6,436 nucleotides of DNA from Pseudomonadota bacterium (GCA_030635485.1 DAOVYS010000158.1:1-6436); one strand, 5' to 3'. Positions 1 through 6,370 are shown, numbered from the stretch's first letter. Translations and numbers: made by a program. Notes: generated from the sequence alone by a model not told the origin.

Positions 1-206
1 ATGTCCACAGGATAAGCAACAGGATCGGCTACGTAAGCACAAAGACACCTGAACAGACCGAGAGAGCTTTAAGAAGGAAACTTCCGATTAAACACTGGGC
101 CGGAATAAACAAACTCCTTGTCGGATTCGGCCAGACCATTTGCCGGCCGATCTCCCCAAGGTGCAACAGTTGTCCGGTTTCCTCAATGTGTTCGGCTTTT
201 GGTTAG
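1..206 (+). CDS. nth: Endonuclease III, C-terminal part (partial at window edge)
   Basis: This is the last 67 codons of endonuclease III, the bifunctional DNA glycosylase/AP lyase that removes oxidised pyrimidines in base-excision repair. The reading frame starts at base 3 and ends at TAG 204-206; bases 1-2 (AT) finish a codon that would be His in the usual H-V-H-R motif. The reading begins VHRISNRIG, which in the family directly follows the catalytic Asp segment (VDTH), so the catalytic Asp and Lys lie outside the window. The diagnostic feature is the C-terminal [4Fe-4S] cysteine loop, with spacing C-x6-C-x2-C-x5-C (visible residues 47, 54, 57, 63), preceded by LLVGFGQTIC. Length and end match bacterial Nth. 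The next gene follows after 26 bases on the same strand, so the two may be co-transcribed. Identification is strong despite truncation. Confidence 0.93.
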   Translation, partial: VHRISNRIGYVSTKTPEQTERALRRKLPIKHWAGINKLLVGFGQTICRPISPRCNSCPVSSMCSAFG

Positions 207-221
207 AGTTCGCGAAAAAAT

Positions 222-225
222 GGGA
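222..225 (+). promoter_or_regulatory. Ribosome binding site supporting the ATG at 233
   Basis: GGGA followed by AAAG lies 7 bases before the ATG at 233. It is a modest Shine-Dalgarno match. It matters because a longer in-frame reading opens at TTG 140, inside the nth gene; the site and the gene overlap both favour 233 as the true start. Confidence 0.45.
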
Positions 226-232
226 AAAGACT

Positions 233-1579
233 ATGGATGAAAAAAAACTCCAAATCGAATTGCAGAACCGGGTGCAACAAAAACTGTTACCCCTGTTCAT
301 CAGGTATGGCCTGGATTACAGCGATCTGGAATCGGCCCTGAAGTGGAAACCTCTGGTCCTCTTGATCGGCAATTATTCCTCCGGCAAATCCACGTTTATC
401 AATGAACTGCTCGGCCAGGATCTCCAGAGAACCGGTCAGGCCCCAACCGACGACTCCTTTACGATCATCACCTCAGAGGGACCGGACAAGGAGGAAGGAG
501 AGATTCCCGGCTCCGTTCTGGTAAATGACGAGACCCTTCCTTTTGAATTCTTTAAGGCACATGGGGAGCAGTTTATTGCCCACTTCCGCCTGAAAAGGGT
601 TTCCGCGCCTTTTCTGGAAAACATGGCGCTTATCGATACCCCGGGCATGCTTGATGCCGTTACCGAAAAAGACCGTGGTTATGACTACATGACCGTTGTC
701 AGCGATTTTGCCAAACTTGCCGATTTGGTGGTTTTGATGTTTGACCCCCATAAGGCCGGCACTATCAAAGAGACCTATACGGCCATCAGGGACACTCTGC
801 CGGAATCTTCCACTGAAGACAGGATCCTCTTTGTGATGAACCGTATTGATGAATGTGACAATCTGAGCGATCTTGTCCGCTCCTACGGCACACTCTGCTG
901 GAATCTGTCACAGATGACCGGCCGTAAGGACATACCGTATATTTTTCTCACCTACGCTCCGGCCATGGCTGAACAGACCACGGATCTTTCTTCATGGAGC
1001 ATGGAACGCGATCAGTTGAAAGAAAAGATTCTCACTGCTCCACAGTTTCGTATAAACCATATCCTCCAGAATATTGATCAACAGGTCAATGAATTGCAGA
1101 TGATCAGCGAGGCCATGGCCGTTTTCAGCAAACAGGGACGGGAGCTGCTGGCCAATGCCGCCAAATTCTGGATCACGGCCGGGGCTTTGGCCTTTTTTTC
1201 CAGCGGCCTGATTATGAATAAACTTACAGGCTTTCCGGAACAGACCTTTTTAGAGGCCATGATCAGCGGGTCGATTGATTTGTCCAGTTTTGTAATTCCT
1301 GTCTCGGGGGTAGCCCTGATCTCCCTTTTGTCCGGCTTCTGGTTTGTTAAATGGAGTTTTCCAAGGTTTGCCCGAAAATGGAGAGAATCGGCTGCCAATC
1401 TTGTCAACCTGAATACCGAATATAAACGCCGCCTATGGACCAAGGTGGCGGTAAAGGTTGAAGCTCTTCTCGATACTGCAACCGTTAAGGAACTTCTGGG
1501 CGGTCACATCAGGAATCTGGATAAGATCCGAAGATTTCTCCAGAAGGATCTTCAAGGGTTTTATAATAAGATACGGTAA
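233..1579 (+). CDS. EHD-like dynamin-superfamily GTPase with two membrane segments
   Basis: A 448-residue dynamin-superfamily NTPase, a class that remodels or tethers membranes using nucleotide hydrolysis. Visible motifs: P-loop G46-NYSSGK-S53, switch I Thr72 in APTDDSF, switch II D135-TPG-138, and G4 N203-RID-206, where the usual Lys is Arg. The region resembles eukaryotic EHD ATPases beyond the P-loop: a KLLPLF helix before the G domain, RGYDY after DTPG, and the string ADLVVLMFDPHKA, which parallels the EHD consensus. After the G domain comes a helical region (about 270-305), then hydrophobic stretches at about 306-328 and 353-374, then a basic helical tail. EHDs bind membranes peripherally; two insertable segments are more like bacterial dynamins. 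The ATG at 233 is chosen over TTG 140 because the longer form would overlap nth by 67 bases. There is no partner dynamin gene beside it. Specific function is unknown; whether it prefers ATP or GTP cannot be told from sequence. Confidence 0.85.
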   Translation: MDEKKLQIELQNRVQQKLLPLFIRYGLDYSDLESALKWKPLVLLIGNYSSGKSTFINELLGQDLQRTGQAPTDDSFTIITSEGPDKEEGEIPGSVLVNDETLPFEFFKAHGEQFIAHFRLKRVSAPFLENMALIDTPGMLDAVTEKDRGYDYMTVVSDFAKLADLVVLMFDPHKAGTIKETYTAIRDTLPESSTEDRILFVMNRIDECDNLSDLVRSYGTLCWNLSQMTGRKDIPYIFLTYAPAMAEQTTDLSSWSMERDQLKEKILTAPQFRINHILQNIDQQVNELQMISEAMAVFSKQGRELLANAAKFWITAGALAFFSSGLIMNKLTGFPEQTFLEAMISGSIDLSSFVIPVSGVALISLLSGFWFVKWSFPRFARKWRESAANLVNLNTEYKRRLWTKVAVKVEALLDTATVKELLGGHIRNLDKIRRFLQKDLQGFYNKIR

Positions 1580-1596
1580 GTAATCAGCAATAAGTT

Positions 1597-1617
1597 GTCA
1601 GCGGTCGGCGGTCAGCA
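1597..1617. repeat. Three tandem copies of a 7-base unit
   Basis: GTCAGCG, GTCGGCG and GTCAGCA lie head to tail in the gap between the GTPase and kinase genes, followed by seven C (1619-1625). A related ATCAGCA occurs at 1583-1589. This resembles the short degenerate GTCAGC-type tandem repeats that litter intergenic DNA in some bacteria. Function is unknown. The rest of the gap (1580-1699) shows no gene and no convincing terminator; TATATT at 1632-1637 has only a poor -35 partner. Confidence 0.55.
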
Positions 1618-1684
1618 GCCCCCCCGGATGTTATATTTTTGAGCGAACCCTAAGCAAACACGAGAATCGATCTTTTCGGTCTTT

Positions 1685-1690
1685 AAGGAG
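1685..1690 (+). promoter_or_regulatory. Strong Shine-Dalgarno of the histidine kinase gene
   Basis: AAGGAG ends 9 bases before the ATG at 1700. It is the best ribosome binding site in the window and fixes the kinase start. Confidence 0.8.
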
Positions 1691-1699
1691 AAAAAAATT

Positions 1700-3664
1700 A
1701 TGTTACCACTAGGGGAACTCCTTGTAGAACTTGGCTACGCAAAAGAGGAGCAGATAGAACAAGCTTTAAAAAGACAGAGTGATGCGGGGAGCGAATTTAA
1801 GGTTAAAATTTCGAGGAGCTTGCCATCAATACTTTTAAACTTAAGTGAGGCCAAGGTTAAATGGAAAGACCGCAGATTGGGCAATATACTTATAGAAATG
1901 GGAGTTGTCACGCCGGAACAAATAGAAGAGGCATTGCGGAGACAGAGAGAAGACAGAAGTAAGCAATCCGGGTTAGTTCTTCCTGAAGGTCTAGCCGCTT
2001 TCATGGAGCTTCCTTCTATCCTTAATTCCGCGATCAATGCCTATAATCTTCTGACAAATGTAATGGTTTTCTCCAATACCATACTGGATTCAAAGGCCAG
2101 CGGCCTTTATATTTGTGATGAAAAAACGGATGAATTGATAGTAAACTTTTATACTGATAAAAGTGAACAAATCTCTCGAATGCATGTGTCAACAGCAAAT
2201 ATTGCAGGATTGGCCATAAAGGACAATAAAACAATTTTAGTAGATGATCTTGGTTCCGACAAGAGATTCTCCAGCGGAATATATCAATTTTTGGATGAAA
2301 GTATAGGGCCTGTAGCCTGTGTTCCTGTCAGAATCAGATGGCAGATTGTTGGAGCTGTCGAGGTCATAAATAAAAAACATGGAAAGGCCTTTTCAGAAAA
2401 AGATATATTTCTATTGTCCGCTATTGCCAATCAGGTCGGCATCACCTTAGAAAACATCAGACTTGTAGGAGAGTTAGACCAAAGCCTTCATGAGCTTCAA
2501 GAAGCTCATGAACTTATTGTTCGGGCAGAAAAACTAAAAGCAATAGGAGAAATGTCCGGCGGCATTGCTCATGACTTTAACAACCTTCTCATGGCTATCC
2601 AGGGGAATATTTCCTTAATACAAATGGATATGGATTCCAAACATCCTTATTATGAAAGATTGAATAATATTCAAACACAGATTGTCAGTGCTGCAAAGCT
2701 AACCTCCCAATTACTCGGATATGCTAGGAAAGATACATGTGAGATAAGTCCCATTGACCTTAACCAATTAATAGAGGAAATTTCAGATACCTTTGCTCGA
2801 ACCAGAAAGCAAATTGCGATTCATAAAAAATTTGCTAAGGACTTATCTGCAATAGAGGTAGACTGTGGGCAGATTGAACAGGTTTTGCTTAATCTTTTTA
2901 TGAATGCTGTAGATGCAATGCCTAGTGGCGGAGATCTTATTATAGAAACCACAAATGTAACAAAGGTGGATATGAAGCAAACGGTGTATAATCCAAGGCT
3001 GGACAAATATGTTATGCTGACTATTACAGACACGGGCGTTGGCATGGATAAAAGTATATCGGAACACATATTTGAACCCTTCTTTACGACCAAGGAGGTG
3101 GGTCGAGGTACGGGGCTTGGTCTGGCTTCTTCTTATGGTATCATAAAAGATCATGGCGGATATATTGATGTTGAATCAAAGAAAGGGAAGGGGACAAGTT
3201 TCAGGATTTATATTCCTGCATCTGAAAAAGAGGTCCGGAAACCGGATATAGTTTCTGAAGAAATCATTAAAGCAACCGGTACGGTTCTCCTGGTGGATGA
3301 TGAAAAAATTATTCTTGAAGTAGGCCGGGAATTGTTGGAAACAATAGGTTTTAAAGCGCTCACGGCTGGTAGTGGAGAAGAAGCGATTGAAGTTTTCAGT
3401 AAAAAAGGGGATGAGATTGACATCGTTCTGTTGGATATGATTATGCCTACAATGGGGGGCGGGGAAGTTTTTGACAGATTAAAGAAGATCAACCCGGATA
3501 TAAAGGTTCTCCTTTCAAGCGGATACAGCAGAGGCGGCCAGGCTAACGATATATTGAGTCGTGGCTGTGATGGCTTCATCCAGAAACCGTTCAGAATGAG
3601 CGAATTGTCTGTTAAAATAAGAGATATACTCGGCAACTCCCGGAAAGATGGCGATGGGGCTTAA
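1700..3664 (+). CDS. Soluble hybrid histidine kinase: MshEN-like repeats, GAF, HisKA, HATPase, receiver
   Basis: A 654-residue hybrid sensor kinase. Residues 3-26 and 59-82 are two copies of an LG-x2-L-x3-G-x5-QIE-x-AL-x-RQ helical repeat, as in the N-terminal (MshEN-like) domain of type II secretion/pilus ATPases, separated by a basic insert of about 31 residues. A GAF domain follows (about 105-255), then a short coiled coil (256-282). The H-box is GEMSGGIAHDFNNLL with phospho-acceptor His291. The ATPase has an N-box (N398, N402), DTGVGMD (444-450), FEPFFTTK (458-465) and GRGTGLGL (468-475). The receiver (about 527-645) has Asp533/534, phospho-acceptor Asp579, Ser607 and Lys629, all intact. 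No membrane segment or signal peptide is visible, so it should sense a cytoplasmic signal, via GAF and perhaps a cyclic dinucleotide. No output regulator gene adjoins it; the receiver could pass phosphate to a distant partner. Parts of the gene are AT-richer than its neighbours. Confidence 0.93.
   Translation: MLPLGELLVELGYAKEEQIEQALKRQSDAGSEFKVKISRSLPSILLNLSEAKVKWKDRRLGNILIEMGVVTPEQIEEALRRQREDRSKQSGLVLPEGLAAFMELPSILNSAINAYNLLTNVMVFSNTILDSKASGLYICDEKTDELIVNFYTDKSEQISRMHVSTANIAGLAIKDNKTILVDDLGSDKRFSSGIYQFLDESIGPVACVPVRIRWQIVGAVEVINKKHGKAFSEKDIFLLSAIANQVGITLENIRLVGELDQSLHELQEAHELIVRAEKLKAIGEMSGGIAHDFNNLLMAIQGNISLIQMDMDSKHPYYERLNNIQTQIVSAAKLTSQLLGYARKDTCEISPIDLNQLIEEISDTFARTRKQIAIHKKFAKDLSAIEVDCGQIEQVLLNLFMNAVDAMPSGGDLIIETTNVTKVDMKQTVYNPRLDKYVMLTITDTGVGMDKSISEHIFEPFFTTKEVGRGTGLGLASSYGIIKDHGGYIDVESKKGKGTSFRIYIPASEKEVRKPDIVSEEIIKATGTVLLVDDEKIILEVGRELLETIGFKALTAGSGEEAIEVFSKKGDEIDIVLLDMIMPTMGGGEVFDRLKKINPDIKVLLSSGYSRGGQANDILSRGCDGFIQKPFRMSELSVKIRDILGNSRKDGDGA
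2487..2512. repeat. Perfect 12-base inverted repeat inside the kinase gene
   Basis: The arms 2487-2498 and 2501-2512 are exact reverse complements around a 2-base centre (AA). They encode the coiled-coil linker between GAF and HisKA (residues about 263-271, HELQEAHEL). The symmetry probably comes from the repeated His-Glu-Leu codons. Confidence 0.8.
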
Positions 3665-3691
3665 GGGTCCGCTGACGCGATACTATCCGGG

Positions 3692-4450
3692 TCATTCTCT
3701 TTTTTTGATTCCTACAAATGAGATGAAATTGAACCACTGGAAAAATGGATAGGCAGTATTAAAGCCTGCTCTTTTCATGAGCGCCAGGTTCTCTTCAGCG
3801 GTCAGAGGGATCAATACATTTTCCAGGGCCTCGCGCTTGTTTGAGATTTCAATCTCGGAATAGCCCATGGAGCGTTTAAAGTCGTGGTAGAATTCGACAA
3901 ATTCGTTGTTGAGCACCGGGTCTTTTACAACGACTTTCTCGCTCATCACAAGAACACCGCCCGGCCTTAGGAAACCATATATTTTTTTCAAGAAATCTTC
4001 TCGAATTTCCGGGCGGATAAATTGCATGGTATAGTTGAGGATTACGGCTCCGCCCTGATTCAGGTTCAGGTCTGTGATGTCTTTTTTTTCAAATTTCAGC
4101 CTCTCCTTTTTTGAATAGATCTCAGCCTTGAGCGTTGCTTTTTCAACCATGGCCGCCGAGTTGTCAAAACCCGTGAATTTGAGCTTGAGATGCTCCAGCC
4201 GCCTGGCCAGTTCCATCAAGGTTGTTCCGGTGGAGCTGCCCAGATCATAAACCTTGTCACCGGATATTAGAAATTTTTCCAGGATCCGAGCTGTCATCTC
4301 AATGACCTGGGAGTAACAGGGAACAGAGCGCTTCAGCATGTCGTCAAAGACCTCTGCAACCCTCCGGTTGAACTGAAACTTCCCGGGCCACTCTTGTTCC
4401 CGGAATATTTCATCCTTCTGAGAGGCCGGCGGACCGTTGTTGTCTTTCAT
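3692..4450 (-). CDS. cmoA: Carboxy-S-adenosyl-L-methionine synthase CmoA
   Basis: CmoA converts S-adenosylmethionine plus prephenate to carboxy-SAM and phenylpyruvate. CmoB then uses carboxy-SAM to turn 5-hydroxyuridine at tRNA position 34 into uridine-5-oxyacetic acid, widening wobble decoding. The 252 residues match the family along the whole length: FQFNRRVAEVFDDMLKRSVPCY (about 25-46), the SAM-binding loop DLGSSTG (69-75), acidic FDNSAAM (96-101), NYTMQF (139-144), the long hallmark YHDFKRSMGYSEIEISNKR (188-206), and the C-terminal FQWFNF. E. coli CmoA is of similar size. The ATG at 4450 puts the first conserved block about 8 residues later than in E. coli; its Shine-Dalgarno is weak. cmoB is not in the window. 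The gene lies 93 bases after yhbY on the same strand and ends 27 bases from the convergent kinase gene, with no clear terminator between them. Confidence 0.94.
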   Translation of the reverse strand: MKDNNGPPASQKDEIFREQEWPGKFQFNRRVAEVFDDMLKRSVPCYSQVIEMTARILEKFLISGDKVYDLGSSTGTTLMELARRLEHLKLKFTGFDNSAAMVEKATLKAEIYSKKERLKFEKKDITDLNLNQGGAVILNYTMQFIRPEIREDFLKKIYGFLRPGGVLVMSEKVVVKDPVLNNEFVEFYHDFKRSMGYSEIEISNKREALENVLIPLTAEENLALMKRAGFNTAYPFFQWFNFISFVGIKKRE

Positions 4451-4497
4451 GTTTTTTCAGCCCATTGAATCAAAAAAATTGTAAGCGTTCACCAACA

Positions 4498-4543
4498 CCC
4501 CATCTGCACGCGTGCGGCAGGCGGATATAAGATGGGCAGATGG
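4498..4543. repeat. Nested inverted repeats between yhbY and cmoA
   Basis: CCATCTGC (4500-4507) is the exact reverse complement of GCAGATGG (4536-4543). CCCATCT (4499-4505) also matches AGATGGG (4530-4536), giving two alternative stems. Inside them is a perfect 10-base palindrome, GCACGCGTGC (4506-4515). No T-run follows on the - strand, so it does not look like an intrinsic terminator. It could be an mRNA processing or stabilising structure in a yhbY-cmoA transcript, or a remnant of a dispersed repeat. Confidence 0.6.
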
Positions 4544-4870
4544 TCAGGGTAGCCCGATCTTTCCCTCGTCTTTTCTGTTTTTGTTTTCACGGAAAAGGAG
4601 AATGGTTTTTCCCAGGACCTGAACCGCTGCAGAGCGGGTCTTTTGGGCAAGGATGGATGCGGCCTCTTTTCGGTCCAGGGGGCAGTTGGACTGAAGTTTC
4701 ACCTTGATGAGTTCCCGGGCAATGAGGACCTCATCGACAGAGGCGACAAGCCGGTCGTTTATCCCCTCGCGACCTACCATTGCAACAGGAGAGAGATGAT
4801 GACCCAGTCCGCGTAGATATCGCGCCTGTTTGGGGGTTACAGTCTGTCTGCTCTTTTTCGATTTGCTCAT
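4544..4870 (-). CDS. yhbY: CRM-domain RNA-binding protein YhbY (ribosome assembly)
   Basis: A 108-residue single-domain CRM protein. Family members bind pre-50S ribosomal particles and are thought to help assemble the large subunit in the cytoplasm. Visible features: a basic N-terminus (SKSKKSRQ), the first helix TPKQARYLRGLGHHLSPVAMVG (about 12-33), the GxxG RNA-binding loop GREG (33-36), RELIKVKL (52-59), and the closing strand VQVLGKTILLFR (83-94). E. coli YhbY lines up closely over the core (KQ-x3-LKGL-AH-L-PV-x-LG; ELIKVK; VQVIGKT-x-L-YR), with a slightly shorter N-terminus. ATG 4870 has a GGA about 5 bases upstream. It starts 45 bases after the TraB gene stop, so it may be translated from the same transcript. 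Identification is firm; the role in this organism rests on family knowledge. Confidence 0.95.
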   Translation of the reverse strand: MSKSKKSRQTVTPKQARYLRGLGHHLSPVAMVGREGINDRLVASVDEVLIARELIKVKLQSNCPLDRKEAASILAQKTRSAAVQVLGKTILLFRENKNRKDEGKIGLP

Positions 4871-4915
4871 ATTTTTCCATAATGTTGAATGATGATGATC
4901 TCGTGAAAAGTACCA

Positions 4916-6106
4916 TTAAAATAGATTGGAGATTATCTCATATCCTCCGACCCAGGTTCCTATCATGCTGCCGAAGCCGGCCAGCATGAAGACGAGGAAG
5001 ACCTTCAGCAGTCTGTTTTTCCACCAGCCTGTCACTTTTGACATGTCTTCCAGCACGGTTTCGAATTCGCCTGCCAGAGGCGGCCTGACCATTACCTGGA
5101 CAAAGGCCGTGACATAGCCGGCGCCGATCACAGGTGTCAGGCTTGTAACCGGCGCTGCCAGAAAGGCGCTGATAATGGTGGCGGGGTGGGCCAGTGCCAA
5201 GGCAGCCCCGATTGAGGAGGGGATGCCGTTTGCCAGGATCCAGTATATGATATTGTCGCCCGCCACTGCTCCGCCCTTTTTCCAGCCGATTATTCCGATG
5301 GAGAAGATAATAAGGGCCGGAACGGCCCAGCCTATCACTTTCCAGACCGGTGAGACGGGAGGTATTGTATTAATCTCCTCCATCTGATCATTGCGGTCTT
5401 CAAACAGCGCCTTTTTTATCCCTTCCACATGGCCTGCGCCTACAACAGCCACGATTTTTTCACCTTGAGCCCTTTTGATCTTTTCAGCGAGAAACGTATC
5501 ACGTTCGTCGATCAGGACCATTTTGAGTTCCGGCAATGCCTCGCCAAGTTCCTGCATAAGTTCGGACAATACATCCGTTTTTTTCAGCTCAGTCAGTTTT
5601 TCTTCTGTAATCTCAGTCTTGTCGAACAGGCTCGCAAAAAGGGTGGCTAAGAGATACGCCTTTTTGAAAAAAGAGGTTGCATGCCAGGCGCGGCGCATGG
5701 TTACACGGACGTCGCGGTCACATAAGGCCACTGGAATTTTGTGTCTGTCAGCAGCGGTTATGGCCTCAAGAAGTTCTGTTCCCGGCAGCACACCAAGCCG
5801 GCTTCCCAGTTTTTTCTGATACGATGCCAGAATCAGGTTGACCATCAGCGTGCTCAGCTGCTTTTTGTAGATTATCTCTTTGAGATTCAGGTTGATCCAG
5901 CGTTTTCTCTTGGAAAGCGCGTCGTAACGTTTGGAATCAAGTTCCACGCACACACAGTCGGGTCTCTCGTTTTCCACGACCCGGCCGACCAGATCGGCAG
6001 ATTCCCGGGATATGTGGGCCGTGCCGATGAGTATTATTTCCCTGCCGTCAAGCTGAATGACATGGACGTCGGAAGAATATGGGTTTTCATGTTCAAAGGA
6101 TTGCAA
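4916..6106 (-). CDS. TraB/PrgY-family membrane protein (start uncertain)
   Basis: A 396-residue protein of the TraB/PrgY family, named after an enterococcal factor that limits pheromone activity and related to the TIKI metalloprotease-like fold. Counting from TTG 6106, motifs are IILIGTAHIS with His31, VCVELD (52-57), the acidic/basic DERD (200-203), and VVGAGHVEGI with His226; GTAH, ELD and GxGH are the family signature. The C-terminal third is hydrophobic, with likely membrane segments at about 253-273, 285-303, 306-338 (one or two) and 365-388, so the soluble domain probably sits on one membrane face. The frame stays open upstream to TTG 6202 (428 residues) with no ATG or GTG. TTG 6106 is preferred: it has GAG 6 bases upstream, places GTAH at the usual distance from the N-terminus, and lies downstream of a possible promoter. 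Substrate is unknown; pheromone control should not be assumed here. Confidence 0.85.
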   Translation of the reverse strand: MQSFEHENPYSSDVHVIQLDGREIILIGTAHISRESADLVGRVVENERPDCVCVELDSKRYDALSKRKRWINLNLKEIIYKKQLSTLMVNLILASYQKKLGSRLGVLPGTELLEAITAADRHKIPVALCDRDVRVTMRRAWHATSFFKKAYLLATLFASLFDKTEITEEKLTELKKTDVLSELMQELGEALPELKMVLIDERDTFLAEKIKRAQGEKIVAVVGAGHVEGIKKALFEDRNDQMEEINTIPPVSPVWKVIGWAVPALIIFSIGIIGWKKGGAVAGDNIIYWILANGIPSSIGAALALAHPATIISAFLAAPVTSLTPVIGAGYVTAFVQVMVRPPLAGEFETVLEDMSKVTGWWKNRLLKVFLVFMLAGFGSMIGTWVGGYEIISNLF

Positions 6107-6166
6107 ATCAGTCTCTAAATTGTTTTTTTTTTGAATAAAAGGGCATCCTGCAACAAAGAAACAAGT

Positions 6167-6196
6167 ACTATAAACAGCTTTGCTCCGGTTTGCCAG
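6167..6196 (-). promoter_or_regulatory. Possible sigma70-type promoter for the TraB-yhbY-cmoA group
   Basis: On the - strand, CTGGCA (6196-6191, 4 of 6 to TTGACA) is followed after 18 bases by TATAGT (6172-6167, 5 of 6 to TATAAT). Transcription would begin near 6160, upstream of TTG 6106 but downstream of TTG 6202. A pattern match only. Confidence 0.3.
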
Positions 6197-6230
6197 TGCC
6201 AAAGATGTTGAAAAACGATTTTTATTTCAG

Positions 6231-6370
6231 GTAACTATTCAGCAGCACTCCATAGGAAGACGATCAGGCCGCCCAGCATACCTGATGTATAGCTGATCGA
6301 CCTGCTCGCCTCCCTATGCTATGAAGCGCCCCGCAGGAAGTGCCCTTGGGGTGCGCTGCTAAACAGTTAC
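6231..6370. repeat. 140-base imperfect palindrome, probable non-autonomous dispersed repeat
   Basis: The ends are inverted: GTAACTATTCAGCAG (6231-6245) pairs with CTGCTAAACAGTTAC (6356-6370) at 13 of 15 positions. The stem continues with CACTCC (6246-6251) against GGGGTG (6348-6353), skipping two bases. Inside are CATAGG/CCTATG (6251-6256, 6313-6318), CGATCAG/CTGATCG (6261-6267, 6293-6299), and a competing GC-rich arm, GCGCCCC (6326-6332) against GGGGTGCGC (6348-6356). A branched, cruciform-capable structure of this size without a credible long gene fits a MITE- or REP-like element; a structured RNA is the alternative. No target-site duplication is evident. It lies directly upstream of the TraB gene. 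Confidence 0.6.

Noticed and set aside
2..52. Short frame at the left edge ending in TGA 50-52
   Set aside because: The alternative frame at 3-206 gives a clear endonuclease III C-terminus, so this one is a shadow.
140..232. Longer GTPase start at TTG 140
   Set aside because: It lies inside the nth coding region, has no Shine-Dalgarno, and the EHD-like domain starts well after the ATG at 233.
1078..1443. 121-codon frame on the - strand
   Set aside because: It is antisense to the GTPase gene; no recognisable motif or ribosome binding site.
1580..1699. Riboswitch or promoter upstream of the kinase
   Set aside because: TATATT at 1632-1637 lacks a good -35, and no known riboswitch core or stable paired structure is visible.
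3208..3636. 142-codon frame on the - strand
   Set aside because: It is the antisense shadow of the receiver domain, serine- and isoleucine-rich with no family features.
3665..3710. Bidirectional terminator between the convergent kinase and cmoA genes
   Set aside because: There is a run of T, but no convincing GC-rich stem precedes it.
5475..6118. Overlapping + strand frames of 114 and 125 codons
   Set aside because: Both are antisense to the TraB-family gene, whose conserved motifs prove the - strand is coding.
6231..6370. Integron attC site
   Set aside because: The end sequences contain GTAAC/GTTAC but not the RYYYAAC and GTTRRRY boxes in the right arrangement, and no integrase or cassette gene is present.
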